Below, piece after piece: positions 9,503 through 18,302 of a DNA stretch of 64,000 bases. Within the stretch, counting starts at the first letter, position 1, and every line of letters begins with the position of its first letter. A program made the position numbers and the translations under genes. The notes beneath the pieces were generated by a model. It was not told the DNA's origin, searched no databases, and was given only the letters and a program-made list of their open reading frames with translations. The stretch spans positions 49,113 through 113,112 of the forward strand of contig DASPZU010000053.1 of assembly GCA_035636095.1 (NCBI GenBank), in the 5' to 3' direction. This stretch comes from Gp7-AA10 sp035636095. GTDB taxonomy: Bacteria; Acidobacteriota; Thermoanaerobaculia; Gp7-AA8.

Positions 9503-11268
9503 TCAGGCCCCCACGATAAGTAGCGAATCAGAAGACCCAGCTCTCGCGGATCGGAGGATCGCAGCGTGCGATCGATCGTGATCTCCAGCGTGTTGTTCGC
9601 CGGTCCGGGCGTCACCTCATATTCGCGTACGAGATGCGCCTCCGTCGGTTGGAATCGATCGATCACCGCACCGTTCATCAGGAATGTCACGGTCGGACGC
9701 GCCGGCATGAGCTCGTCCGGCACATCGAACTGCGCTCGCAGCTTGGTCGTCCCTTTCGCCGGTGGAAGCAGTGTCACCGAATGCTGTCCCATCCATCGCA
9801 ATTCTTCGACGCCGCGGCGCTCGGGCGGATACCAACCGCTGACGTATTGCGCCGACTGCGGCAAGGGCTCGAGGGCGACTTCAAAGTAGTGACGCCGCGC
9901 GATGTTCCAAAGCGCGCCGCGCTCACGACGAAAAACCCACCCCGCCGGTTGGGTGTGATAGACCTCGGTCAGGAAGTACGCCTTGTGATCGGGCGTGCTC
10001 AGCGGAAGTCCGCGCTCGTCGAACACCTGGCGGTACGGGTAGTACGGAAGAAAATAGTCGATGAAAGGACTCATGGGAAACGCCACGTAAAGATCCGACG
10101 TACGCGGATCGAGATGCTGCCGCACAACATCGACGCCCAGGACCGAAGGCGAAATCGTCTGCCTGGCGATCGTCAATGCCGGCCAGGTGTAGATCGCAAA
10201 TCCGGCGATCAGCGCCGCGCCTAGAAGAGATTCGATATCGGTGCGCCTGGAAATGCGCGCGATGCCGTCGGCTGCAAAGATGGCGAACATGGGGGCGTAT
10301 CCGATCGAGAAACGGCTGATGCTGTAGCGATCGAGCATCAGCCACGCCGCAATCGCGAAGGGCGCGAATGTCGCGGCGTTGTACAGCATCGATCGATCGC
10401 GCGTCCGGATCGCGCCGAAGATCGAGATCGCGACAAAGAGCGACGCCGCCAGGCTGAGACCGGGGGATTGGTACTGTTTGACGAAGAAGCGGTCGATCAG
10501 CCGCCACAGCGGCGGACGATCGAGACTGCGGAACGAGTCCACCTTCGCGATGTATTCGCCATGCACGCGGATGGCGTTGAGGTATGGCCCGGGCGATCCG
10601 GTGGCATGAATGGCCGAGGCGTACGCAGCGCCGACCACGCCCGCCGCGACCAGTGCGGCGAACCCGACGTCGCGGACCGATTGGCGCGCGCGATACCACG
10701 TCGCGATCGCAACCGGGAAAATGCCGACCAGCAGATTCTGCGGTCGGATTCCGACTGAAAGCGCAAGCAGAAACGTGCCGATGAAATAAGCATTCGAGTC
10801 ACGGCAGCCGCGAAACAGAAACGCGACGGCGTAGATCACCAGCGTGATCGACGTGACGTCGCTGAAGCCGGTCCCGCCGAAAAACCAGACGTTCGGAAAA
10901 AATGCGAGCAACGAGGCCGCGATCACCGATGTCGTGAACTTGAGGCGCAGCTCGCGCGCCAGCATGAACATGGCGGGGAAAACGAGAACGGCCGCGATCA
11001 GATTGACGGCCTGCAGCGCGCGGAAATCGCTGCTCACGAAGAGACGTGCGACCTTGGCCGCCGCGATGTAGACCGGAAAGCCGGGCGGATGCGGGTGGTG
11101 GCTGGCAACGTCGTACGAACGCATGCCCAGACAGAAGAGCGCTTCGTCCCAATCCCACAGGGAGCGCGCGATCGCGAGAAATCGCGAAGCGGCGCAGACG
11201 AGGAGCACGATCCAGTAAATCGCGCGTTCACGCGCCGTGAGCGGAGAAGGAGCCGCGGATAAGTTCAC
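9499..11268 (-). CDS. ArnT/GT39-like glycosyltransferase, polytopic membrane protein
   Basis: 589 residues with about ten hydrophobic spans. Early in the protein, WDWDEALF followed by HHPHPPGFPVYI reproduces the first-loop acidic motif (DE) and the HPPG element of polyprenyl-phosphate-sugar glycosyltransferases (PMT/ArnT superfamily). The soluble C-terminal part (from about residue 390) is beta-rich. Such enzymes transfer a lipid-linked sugar on the periplasmic face; donor and acceptor cannot be inferred. It sits between FadJ and the metalloprotease genes with 4-bp overlaps at both ends, so it is clearly co-transcribed with them. Confidence 0.78.
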   Translation of the reverse strand: MNLSAAPSPLTARERAIYWIVLLVCAASRFLAIARSLWDWDEALFCLGMRSYDVASHHPHPPGFPVYIAAAKVARLFVSSDFRALQAVNLIAAVLVFPAMFMLARELRLKFTTSVIAASLLAFFPNVWFFGGTGFSDVTSITLVIYAVAFLFRGCRDSNAYFIGTFLLALSVGIRPQNLLVGIFPVAIATWYRARQSVRDVGFAALVAAGVVGAAYASAIHATGSPGPYLNAIRVHGEYIAKVDSFRSLDRPPLWRLIDRFFVKQYQSPGLSLAASLFVAISIFGAIRTRDRSMLYNAATFAPFAIAAWLMLDRYSISRFSIGYAPMFAIFAADGIARISRRTDIESLLGAALIAGFAIYTWPALTIARQTISPSVLGVDVVRQHLDPRTSDLYVAFPMSPFIDYFLPYYPYRQVFDERGLPLSTPDHKAYFLTEVYHTQPAGWVFRRERGALWNIARRHYFEVALEPLPQSAQYVSGWYPPERRGVEELRWMGQHSVTLLPPAKGTTKLRAQFDVPDELMPARPTVTFLMNGAVIDRFQPTEAHLVREYEVTPGPANNTLEITIDRTLRSSDPRELGLLIRYLSWGPE

Positions 11269-13403
11269 TGTGTGAATTTGCCGCCGCGCTCCGCCAGCCG
11301 CCGCAGCGGCTCGGTTGGCTTGAACCTCGGACCGTATCTCGACGCCAGCTCGTCGAGACGCGCAACGATGTTGGGCGGACCGACCGAGTCTGCGTAGCGC
11401 AGCAGGCCGCCGCGAAACGGCGGAAAACCCGTGCCCATGATCATCGCGAGATCGAGCTCGGCGGCCGACCCGACGATCTTTTCGTCGAGGATCAGCGCCG
11501 CTTCATTGATCATGGCGAAGACCATCCGCTCGACGGCTTCCCTGGCGTTCACCGGACGCGGCATGCTCACGCCGAGAAGTTTGTAAACCGCGGCGTCGGG
11601 ATCTCTCCGCTTGCTGTTTTCGTAAAAATAGAGACCCTTCCCGCCTTTCTTGCCCAGGCGATGATCGGCATAGAGGACTTCGACGACGCGCGATTGCTGT
11701 TGCACGCGTCCCGCGAAGCGTTCGCGGAGAATGCCGGCCACTTTCGCGGCCACGTCGATTCCGACCTCATCGAGCAGCGCCATCGGTCCCATCGGCATGC
11801 CGAAGTCGATCATGGCGGCGTCGATCGACTCGATGGTGTTGCCTTCCTCCAGCAGAAAGCCCGACTCGTTCATGTAGGGGCCGAGCACGCGATTGACGAC
11901 GAAGCCGGGACCGTCGTTGCAGATCACGACGGTTTTGCCGAGCTTGCGCGCGAAATTCGCGACGGTCACGAGCGACTCATCGGACGTCTTCGCACCGCGG
12001 ATCACTTCCACCAGCGGCATGCGATCGACGGGATTGAAAAAATGCATGCCCACGACGCGGTCGGGATGTTGTGCGTTCGCGGCGATGTCGGTGATGGGCA
12101 GGGTCGAGGTATTGCTGGCGAAGATCGCTCCATCCTTCGCGATCGATTCGAATTCCGCAAGGACTTTGCGTTTGACGTCGAGGTTCTCCACCACCGCTTC
12201 GATCACGAGGTCCGCATGTTGAAAACCGGTCCAGTCAGTGGTGGTCGTGACGCGCGCAATTTTGCGCTGCATCTCGCCGCGCGTGATGCGGCGCGTTTCG
12301 ACTTGCCTTTTCCAGATCCTGGCGGCCGCTTTGAGTCCGCCCGCGAGCGCATTCCAGTTGATGTCGCGCATCCGGATGGCGCTGTCACTCTTGTCCGCGA
12401 CGATGTACGCGATCCCCCCGCCCATCACCCCCGCCCCCAGCACGCCGACGCTCGCGATGTCGCGCGGCCTGGCTGCGACCTTGTCTTTCTTCGACTCCTC
12501 CATCATGAAGAAGAGCCGTACCAGATTTTGCGCAACCTCGCCCAGGATCAGAGGCGCGACCTCTTCGACTTCGCGCTCCAGTCCGCGCTCGACGCCGCCC
12601 GACATCCCCGCCTCCATCACCTCGATCGCTTTGAGCGGTGCCGGATAATGCCCGTGCGTTTCGGACAGGACAGCTTTGCGCGCTTTGCTGAAGATGACCG
12701 AGCGTGCCAGCGGATTGCCCTCGATGTAGAACCGCGTTCGCGTCTCGTCGTGACGTTGTCCGAGAGTCGTGAACTGTTTGGCGACGTCGAGAAGGATGGC
12801 AGCGGCGACAACCTCATCGACTAACCCGACGCGTTTTGCGCGCCGGCCGTCGAGCGATTTTCCTTTGAGGATGATGTCGAGCGCCGCAGGAAGGCCGATC
12901 AGCCGCGGCAGCTTCGTCGTTCCGCCCCACGCCGGAAAGATGCCCAGCTTGGTCTCCGGCAACCCGATGGTTGCTTTGGGACTGTCGGACATCACGCGCC
13001 AGTCGCAACTGATCGCCAGCTCGCACCCGCCGCCGAGGCATGCGCCGTTGATGGCGGCGACTTTCACCTGGGGCAGTTTCGAAAAACGATGAAAGGTCTG
13101 CTGCCCGAAGCGCGTGTATTCGCGCGCAAGCTCGGGCGTCGAGGCCTTGGTGAATTCGGAGACATCGGCGCCCGCGATGAAGATCGTCGGCTTGCCGGAC
13201 GCGATGACGATGCGCCGGATGTCCCTGGCGCGCTCCATGTCGTCGACGACGCGGGCGAATTCCATCATCACTGTCGATGAGAATTTGTTCACCTTCTCGC
13301 CGGGCAGATCGAACCACACCATGGCCAGCTCGCCTTCGCGCTCGATCCGGAAAGCATCTGGGGAGCGGCGGGCTTCAGCACGCCGATCTTCGAGAACCGT
13401 CAT
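11265..13403 (-). CDS. fadJ: Fatty acid oxidation multifunctional protein: enoyl-CoA hydratase / 3-hydroxyacyl-CoA dehydrogenase
   Basis: 712 residues, the normal size of FadJ/FadB alpha subunits. The N-terminal crotonase domain shows FIAGADVSEF and GACLGGGCELAISCDW (residues about 70-135). The NAD-binding dehydrogenase domain begins with the Rossmann motif GVLGAGVMGGGIAYIVA near residue 315. Later come FFNPVDRMPLVEVI and NRVLGPYMNE, and a C-terminal dehydrogenase repeat follows. The protein hydrates enoyl-CoA and oxidises the 3-hydroxyacyl-CoA product. The partner thiolase is not in the window. It overlaps the acyl-CoA synthetase gene by 4 bp, linking fatty-acid activation and oxidation in one operon. 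Confidence 0.93.
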   Translation of the reverse strand: MTVLEDRRAEARRSPDAFRIEREGELAMVWFDLPGEKVNKFSSTVMMEFARVVDDMERARDIRRIVIASGKPTIFIAGADVSEFTKASTPELAREYTRFGQQTFHRFSKLPQVKVAAINGACLGGGCELAISCDWRVMSDSPKATIGLPETKLGIFPAWGGTTKLPRLIGLPAALDIILKGKSLDGRRAKRVGLVDEVVAAAILLDVAKQFTTLGQRHDETRTRFYIEGNPLARSVIFSKARKAVLSETHGHYPAPLKAIEVMEAGMSGGVERGLEREVEEVAPLILGEVAQNLVRLFFMMEESKKDKVAARPRDIASVGVLGAGVMGGGIAYIVADKSDSAIRMRDINWNALAGGLKAAARIWKRQVETRRITRGEMQRKIARVTTTTDWTGFQHADLVIEAVVENLDVKRKVLAEFESIAKDGAIFASNTSTLPITDIAANAQHPDRVVGMHFFNPVDRMPLVEVIRGAKTSDESLVTVANFARKLGKTVVICNDGPGFVVNRVLGPYMNESGFLLEEGNTIESIDAAMIDFGMPMGPMALLDEVGIDVAAKVAGILRERFAGRVQQQSRVVEVLYADHRLGKKGGKGLYFYENSKRRDPDAAVYKLLGVSMPRPVNAREAVERMVFAMINEAALILDEKIVGSAAELDLAMIMGTGFPPFRGGLLRYADSVGPPNIVARLDELASRYGPRFKPTEPLRRLAERGGKFTQ

Positions 13404-15214
13404 GCCCTCTTCACTTCCCGCTCTTCTTCCGCGCCGTCGTCGATGTAGAGCTGATCGATGATGTCCTTGTATTTCTTGTCGATCACTTTGCGCTTCACTT
13501 TCAGCGATGGCGTGATCTCGTCGTTCTCGATCGTGAAGTCGCGCGCCAGCAGCGCGAATCGCCGAATCTTCTCCTGCCGGTCGAGATTGCGATTGAAACG
13601 ATCGATCTCGTTTTGAAAGATCGCCTTCACGCGGTCGTTGGCGACCAGGTCTTCGCGAGATTTGAACGCGATTCCCATGGTCGCGGCGTCGCGCTCCAGT
13701 TTTTCGAAATTCGGAACGATCAAAGCCGCCACATACTTGCGCTTGTCTCCGATCAGCACCGGAGTGCCGATGTAAGGAGAGCTCTTCAGCAGCGCTTCCA
13801 GCGGCTGCGGCGCGATGTTCTTGCCATAGGCGTTGATGATGATGTCTTTCTTGCGATCGGTGATCTTGAGGAAGCCGTCTTTGTCGATTTCGCCGATGTC
13901 GCCGGTGTGGAACCAGCCCTCGGGGTCGATGGCCTGGGCCGTCGCCTCGGGGTTGTTCCAGTAACCCTTCATGATGTTCGGTCCGCGCGCCAGGATCTCG
14001 CCGTCGGTAGCGATCTTCACTTCCACGCCCGAGATGATCTTGCCCACCGTGCCGATCTTGCGGAAGTTGGGCAGGTTTGCGGAAATGACCGGCGACGTTT
14101 CCGTCAGGCCGTAGCCCTCGAGGATTTCGACGCCCGCGCCGATGAAGAATGCCGCCAGCTCCGGCGATAGCGGTGCGCCGCCGGAAAAGACGTACTGCAC
14201 GCGTCCGCCCAGGCGTTCCAGGATCTTGTGGAAGACGAGCTTGTCAGCGATCGCGGACTTTATCGCCAAGCCGATCGGCATCGGCTTCTTTTCAACGCGA
14301 TACGGCAGCCGCTCTTCGGCGACCTTCAGGGCCCAGCGGAAGATCTTCTGTTTCGTGCCCGGCTGCGTCGCAACCTGATTCATGATCCGCTCGCGCATCT
14401 TCTCGAACAGCCGGGGAACTGCGGCGAAGACCTGCGGCTTGATCTCCTGCAGGTTCTCGCCCACTTTCGTGACGTTCTCGGCGTACGCGATCGTGATGCC
14501 CTTGTTGAAGTAGAAGTAGTCGGCCATCCGCTCGAAGATGTGCGAGAGGGGAAGGATCGAGATCGCGACCGTTTCCGGTCCAACCGGCAGGATGTTCCGC
14601 GCCGCTACCACGTTGCTGGTGATGTTGCCGTGCGTCAGCATCGCGCCTTTGGGATTGCCGGTCGTTCCGGAGGTGTAAACGATGGTGGCGAGATCCTCCG
14701 GCCGCGGTTTGGCGTGCAGCTCCTCGAATCGCTTCTCATCGAAGTTGGCGCGGCCGCTCTCCACCACCTGCTGAAACGTCAGCGTGTTCGGCGGCGCCGA
14801 GCGCGCCTCACATACGATGACGTTGTGGACGTGCGGCGTGTGCGACCGTATTTCCTGAATCTTCTGCAACTGCTCCTCGGTCGAACAAATCACCGCCACC
14901 GAGCCGGAGTCGTTCAGGATGTACTCGATCTGCCATCCGAGCAGAGTCGGATAAACGGGGACGGTGACCGCGGCATTGGCCAGGATCGCGAAGTCGCTCA
15001 TCGGCCACTCCGGGCGGTTCTCGGACAAAATCGCGACCCGATCGCCCGGCTTCACCCCCAGCAGCCGAAGGCCGGTGGCAAAGTAGCGAACCGTGTCCCG
15101 AAACTCCGCGACGGTGACGTCAACCCATCGTCCATCGCGTTTTACTTTCAACGCCGCCGGGCGGTCGAGCGTGCACGTGACGGCGTAGATATCGTTGAGA
15201 GTCCTGATCTCCAA
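13400..15214 (-). CDS. Long-chain fatty acid--CoA ligase (AMP-forming)
   Basis: 604 residues of the ANL adenylate-forming superfamily. Visible are the AMP-binding P-loop YTSGTTGNPKGAMLTHGN (about residue 175), GYGLTETSPVIS (about 370), TGDIGEIDKDGFLKITDRKK with the hinge aspartate, and the terminal lysine motif. It matches the FACS/FadD15 subgroup. It activates fatty acids to acyl-CoA for the FadJ-like protein encoded next. The TTG start at 15214 is supported by a Shine-Dalgarno-like GGAGGTG about 5 nt upstream; no better ATG exists nearby. It is the first gene of an overlapping minus-strand cluster. Confidence 0.93.
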   Translation of the reverse strand: MEIRTLNDIYAVTCTLDRPAALKVKRDGRWVDVTVAEFRDTVRYFATGLRLLGVKPGDRVAILSENRPEWPMSDFAILANAAVTVPVYPTLLGWQIEYILNDSGSVAVICSTEEQLQKIQEIRSHTPHVHNVIVCEARSAPPNTLTFQQVVESGRANFDEKRFEELHAKPRPEDLATIVYTSGTTGNPKGAMLTHGNITSNVVAARNILPVGPETVAISILPLSHIFERMADYFYFNKGITIAYAENVTKVGENLQEIKPQVFAAVPRLFEKMRERIMNQVATQPGTKQKIFRWALKVAEERLPYRVEKKPMPIGLAIKSAIADKLVFHKILERLGGRVQYVFSGGAPLSPELAAFFIGAGVEILEGYGLTETSPVISANLPNFRKIGTVGKIISGVEVKIATDGEILARGPNIMKGYWNNPEATAQAIDPEGWFHTGDIGEIDKDGFLKITDRKKDIIINAYGKNIAPQPLEALLKSSPYIGTPVLIGDKRKYVAALIVPNFEKLERDAATMGIAFKSREDLVANDRVKAIFQNEIDRFNRNLDRQEKIRRFALLARDFTIENDEITPSLKVKRKVIDKKYKDIIDQLYIDDGAEEEREVKRA

Positions 15215-15245
15215 TCGACACCTCCGCGGTTGCGGACGGATGGTA

Positions 15246-16550
15246 TCAGGCCACCTTGAGCCAGCGCCACAATTCAGGAATGGTGGGTCTTTTTCCGTAA
15301 GAGAGGATGCCGACGCGGAAGATCTTGGCGGTCACCCAGAAGAAGGCCAGGATGGTCGCGATCGAGATGGCGATCGACAACAGGATGTGCCACACCGGCG
15401 GCTCGGAGACCAGCGTGCGCACGAACATGGTGATCGGCCCGAACACCGGCGACAGCGAGAAGCCGACCGACAGCGACGAGTCGGGGTTGGTGATGATGGC
15501 CACCATCAGGAACCACGGCAGCATCATGATCATGGAGATCGGCGCGATGAGCTGTTGCGCCTCTTTCTCGGAATTACAAACCGCGCCGCCGATGGCGTAG
15601 ATGCACACGAACGTGAAGTAGGCCAAAAGGAAGAAAATCCCGAAGTAGACGAAAACGATCGGACGGAGAAACTGCATCAGATTTACGCCCGCCATCATGG
15701 CCGTCGCTGCTCCAAACGTCGCCATACCCAATCCGACCAGGATCCATACCGACAGCTGGGTGAGACCGACCAGTGCGATTCCGGTCACCTTTCCGGTCAG
15801 AAGCTGACGCGGCGACATCGACGAGATGAGGATTTCGACCACGCGATCGCTCTTTTCCTGAATGATGCCGCGCATGATCTCGAGTCCATAAACGAGCGAC
15901 GGGATGACGAGGAGCGCGGCGAAGATGAAGCCGATGATGAAGTTCAGCTCGCCCCCCTTTTTCTGCTCGCCGCTCTTCGAGAGTTGCACGGTGTCGACCG
16001 GCACGTCGCGCGTCAGTTTGTCGAGCGCCTCGGGATCGATCCCGCGGGCGAGCAACCGGTGGCGGTAGATGGCCCGGTTTGCACCCGAGCCGAGCGCCTG
16101 TTCCGTGATCAGGTCGGTGGCGGCGCGGCTGTAGAAAATCATCTTCGCCTTGTCGCTGTCGAATGCGTCCGGCGGCACGACCAGAATGGCATCGAGCTTG
16201 TCGGCTTCGCGGCTGGTCAATCGCGTCAGATAGGGCTTGGAGGCATCGGTGACGTTCTTGTCGAGGGCATCGACGTATTCGATGTTGAGCTCGAAGGGGA
16301 GGTCGCGGCGGCGGGCTTTCCTCTTTGGCGCGTTCGGCTCTTTGGTGAAGGCGTCGCGCAGCTGACCTGTACCGTCGACCACGGCGACCTTCTTCCCGGT
16401 GAGGCTCTTGGCCATCATCAGGCCGGGAAGAATCATCACGCCCGACATCAGGACCGGGAAAAAGAGCGTCATGAAGATGAACATCTTCTTCCGGACGGCC
16501 TGGATGTATTCGCGTTTGAGGACCGCGAAGAGCTTCCGCATGGCAGGCAA
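15246..16550 (-). CDS. ABC-2 type exporter permease (NatB-like)
   Basis: 434 residues. An N-terminal TM anchor (FIFMTLFFPVLMSGVMILPG) is followed by a periplasmic domain of about 170 residues and then five to six membrane spans, with EIMRGIIQEKSDRVVEILISSM in the middle. The EKxxRxxE helix is characteristic of ABC-2 permeases of the NatB/YhaP group. Its natural ATPase partner is the gene at 18259-19173 on the same strand; the sigma/TPR pair lies between them in opposite orientation. The cargo is unknown (NatAB exports Na+ in Bacillus, but this cannot be assumed). The ATG at 16541 (MRKLF) is an equally likely start. Confidence 0.88.
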   Translation of the reverse strand: MPAMRKLFAVLKREYIQAVRKKMFIFMTLFFPVLMSGVMILPGLMMAKSLTGKKVAVVDGTGQLRDAFTKEPNAPKRKARRRDLPFELNIEYVDALDKNVTDASKPYLTRLTSREADKLDAILVVPPDAFDSDKAKMIFYSRAATDLITEQALGSGANRAIYRHRLLARGIDPEALDKLTRDVPVDTVQLSKSGEQKKGGELNFIIGFIFAALLVIPSLVYGLEIMRGIIQEKSDRVVEILISSMSPRQLLTGKVTGIALVGLTQLSVWILVGLGMATFGAATAMMAGVNLMQFLRPIVFVYFGIFFLLAYFTFVCIYAIGGAVCNSEKEAQQLIAPISMIMMLPWFLMVAIITNPDSSLSVGFSLSPVFGPITMFVRTLVSEPPVWHILLSIAISIATILAFFWVTAKIFRVGILSYGKRPTIPELWRWLKVA

Positions 16551-16572
16551 GAGGGTATCATTTGCAGCCTAC

Positions 16573-16583
16573 CCGTCACTCCT
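16573..16583 (+). promoter_or_regulatory. Shared 11-mer upstream of the first sigma factor gene
   Basis: CCGTCACTCCT lies 4 nt before the ATG of the sigma gene. The same 11-mer occurs in the leader of the small secreted-peptide gene (19475-19485, reverse strand), downstream of a comparable GGWAT element. It may be part of a promoter recognised by the local sigma factors. This is inference from two sites only. Confidence 0.25.
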
Positions 16584-16587
16584 TTGC

Positions 16588-17115
16588 ATGAGCGTCGTCG
16601 CGGATCAGGAGTCGACTGCCTTATCGCGCTGCGGCATCGACTTCGACGCCGTGTACAACCACAACGTGCCGCTGATGATCGGCGTGGCGGTCGATCGCTT
16701 TCATGTTTCGGAGAGCGATGCGCAGACGCTGGCGCATCAGGTCTTTCTGGCGTTTTTTCTCAAGTTCAACGACATCCGCGACCGGCGGGCCTGGTTCCTG
16801 GGGGCCATCTGCAATGCCTGCCGGCACTATCTGCGGATGCGGTCGCGGGACGTGGAGCTGTCCTCGGAGATGGTCGACAAGCCGGACCCGAAATTCGCGA
16901 GGATCACCGACTCTCTGCCCGACAAAATCGCGGCGCGGGAGGCGTTCGGATGTCTGACCTCGCGCTGTCAGCTCGCGCTGCGGCTGCACTACCTCGACGG
17001 CTACAGCATCCCTGAAATCGCGGCGCAATTGCACATCACACCGGCGTACGCGAAGAAGCTGGTGGCGCGCTGCCTGCGTCAGGCGCGCGAGCGGTACGGG
17101 AGGGATCGACGATGA
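16588..17115 (+). CDS. RNA polymerase sigma factor (sigma-70 family, ECF-like), TPR-partnered
   Basis: 175 residues. Region 2 spans about residues 15-85 (QVFLAFFLKF, AWFLGAICNACRHYLR). Region 4 spans about 110-165 (LRLHYLDGYSIPEIAAQLHITPAYAKKLVARCLRQAR), the expected ECF architecture without regions 1 and 3. The ATG at 16588 is chosen because the codons upstream would run into the permease gene and have no sigma similarity. It is paralogous to the factor at 20876-21448 (shared C-N-A-x-R-H-Y and YA-KL motifs). It overlaps the TPR gene downstream by 4 bp, so the two are coupled. Confidence 0.87.
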   Translation: MSVVADQESTALSRCGIDFDAVYNHNVPLMIGVAVDRFHVSESDAQTLAHQVFLAFFLKFNDIRDRRAWFLGAICNACRHYLRMRSRDVELSSEMVDKPDPKFARITDSLPDKIAAREAFGCLTSRCQLALRLHYLDGYSIPEIAAQLHITPAYAKKLVARCLRQARERYGRDRR

Positions 17116-18302
17116 ACAAAGAACAACTGTTCGCAGTGATGGAACAGATCGCGGAGGAGCGCGAAGCCGCCCGCCCGATCGTGCGCGAGCTCGTGGCAAG
17201 CGGCGCATCGGTGGACGACATCGAGATTCCGGAAGGGTGGCGGACGGCGGGGATGGTGATGGAGCTGTGCGAGTTTGCGTATAACCACCTCGAGACCGAA
17301 CCCACCAAGTGTGTCTCATTCTCTCTTCTTGCCCTTGCGATTGGGACAGGCTCCGCGTCAGCAAACTATCCGCCGCCTCTTTCCGCATATCTGAGGGGGC
17401 GAGCATGGAGGGAAGTTGGTGTAGCACATCGATACATGAACGATTACGATGCCGCGAAGCACGCCCTTCTAACTGCAGAGGCCTCTTTTCGCCAAGAGCC
17501 TGCGCTATCGGACGAAGAGGCGGCCACCATCTACGCACGCGCAGGTGTTTCTTTTCTTGCGGTGGATGGTGAAGCGCTTGCGCTCACTGAAGCCGCGCGA
17601 CAAACGTTCGCTGAAATAGGTGACGTCCGCCGACAAATCCACTGCGATGTGATCCATGCGATGGTCCACTGGCGACGAGGTGACTTCGATGGCGCGCGGA
17701 TCCGCTATGAGAGCGCGCTCCGTCAGCTATCTGAGTTGGATGACCCTTATACGATCGCAACCATCTGTAACGGCCTTGGTTGTATGTACCGCTACCTTGG
17801 CAGAACTAGCGATGCCGTAACCTCGCATGAGCGGGCACGAGAAATCTTCCAAGCGCTGGAGATGCCCATAGAAGTCATTCGCGCGAATTGGGGTTTAGCT
17901 CAGGTCTTGCTTGACAGCGGCCACGCTCACAAAGCTCTCTCTCTCCTGAAGCCAATTCGGGAATACTTTCTGAGCCTTCAGATGCCCGAGGAAGCCGGCG
18001 AAGCAGGGCTTCACATGGTCGATGCTTTTGTAACCATCGGTCAAATTGAAAGTGCCAGAAAGCTTGCAAACGAAGTCTTGAAGGAATTTGTAGATGCAAA
18101 ACTGAACGTCTATGCAATCACTGCTCTCGGATACTTGCGCGATCTTCTCGAAGGTAATGGGAACCCGAGGGAGACGGTGAGCCGCGTGCGCTCATACGTC
18201 GCAAAACTACAACTGCGCGAAGCGCAGTTGTTCCTTCCCCTTGACGAAAACGGCGGGGCTAATGAACCGGCTCGAGCGTCTCCGCTCCGACCTTCTCGAT
18301 GA
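17112..18302 (+). CDS. TPR protein coupled to sigma factor (possible sigma regulator)
   Basis: 396 residues, largely helical. Residues 80-370 form tetratricopeptide-like pairs (for example AYLRGRAWREVGVAHRYM and GCMYRYLGRTSDAVTSHERA). Residues 1-60 are a GC-rich module ending in WRTAGMVMEL that resembles the same module in the TPR gene at 19548-20879. From about nt 17311 the base composition drops and codon use becomes mixed, suggesting a different origin for the TPR part. Unlike its paralogue it has no zinc-binding HxxxCxxC segment. The last 14 codons overlap the 3' end of the ABC ATPase gene in antisense, so the natural C-terminus may lie earlier. A role as co-regulator of the adjacent sigma factor is inference. 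Confidence 0.78.
   Translation: MNKEQLFAVMEQIAEEREAARPIVRELVASGASVDDIEIPEGWRTAGMVMELCEFAYNHLETEPTKCVSFSLLALAIGTGSASANYPPPLSAYLRGRAWREVGVAHRYMNDYDAAKHALLTAEASFRQEPALSDEEAATIYARAGVSFLAVDGEALALTEAARQTFAEIGDVRRQIHCDVIHAMVHWRRGDFDGARIRYESALRQLSELDDPYTIATICNGLGCMYRYLGRTSDAVTSHERAREIFQALEMPIEVIRANWGLAQVLLDSGHAHKALSLLKPIREYFLSLQMPEEAGEAGLHMVDAFVTIGQIESARKLANEVLKEFVDAKLNVYAITALGYLRDLLEGNGNPRETVSRVRSYVAKLQLREAQLFLPLDENGGANEPARASPLRPSR

Noticed and set aside
15195..17015. A 606-codon plus-strand open frame across the ABC permease and sigma gene
   Set aside because: It is antisense to the permease and out of frame with the sigma factor, with low-complexity His/Asp/Arg composition typical of shadow frames.
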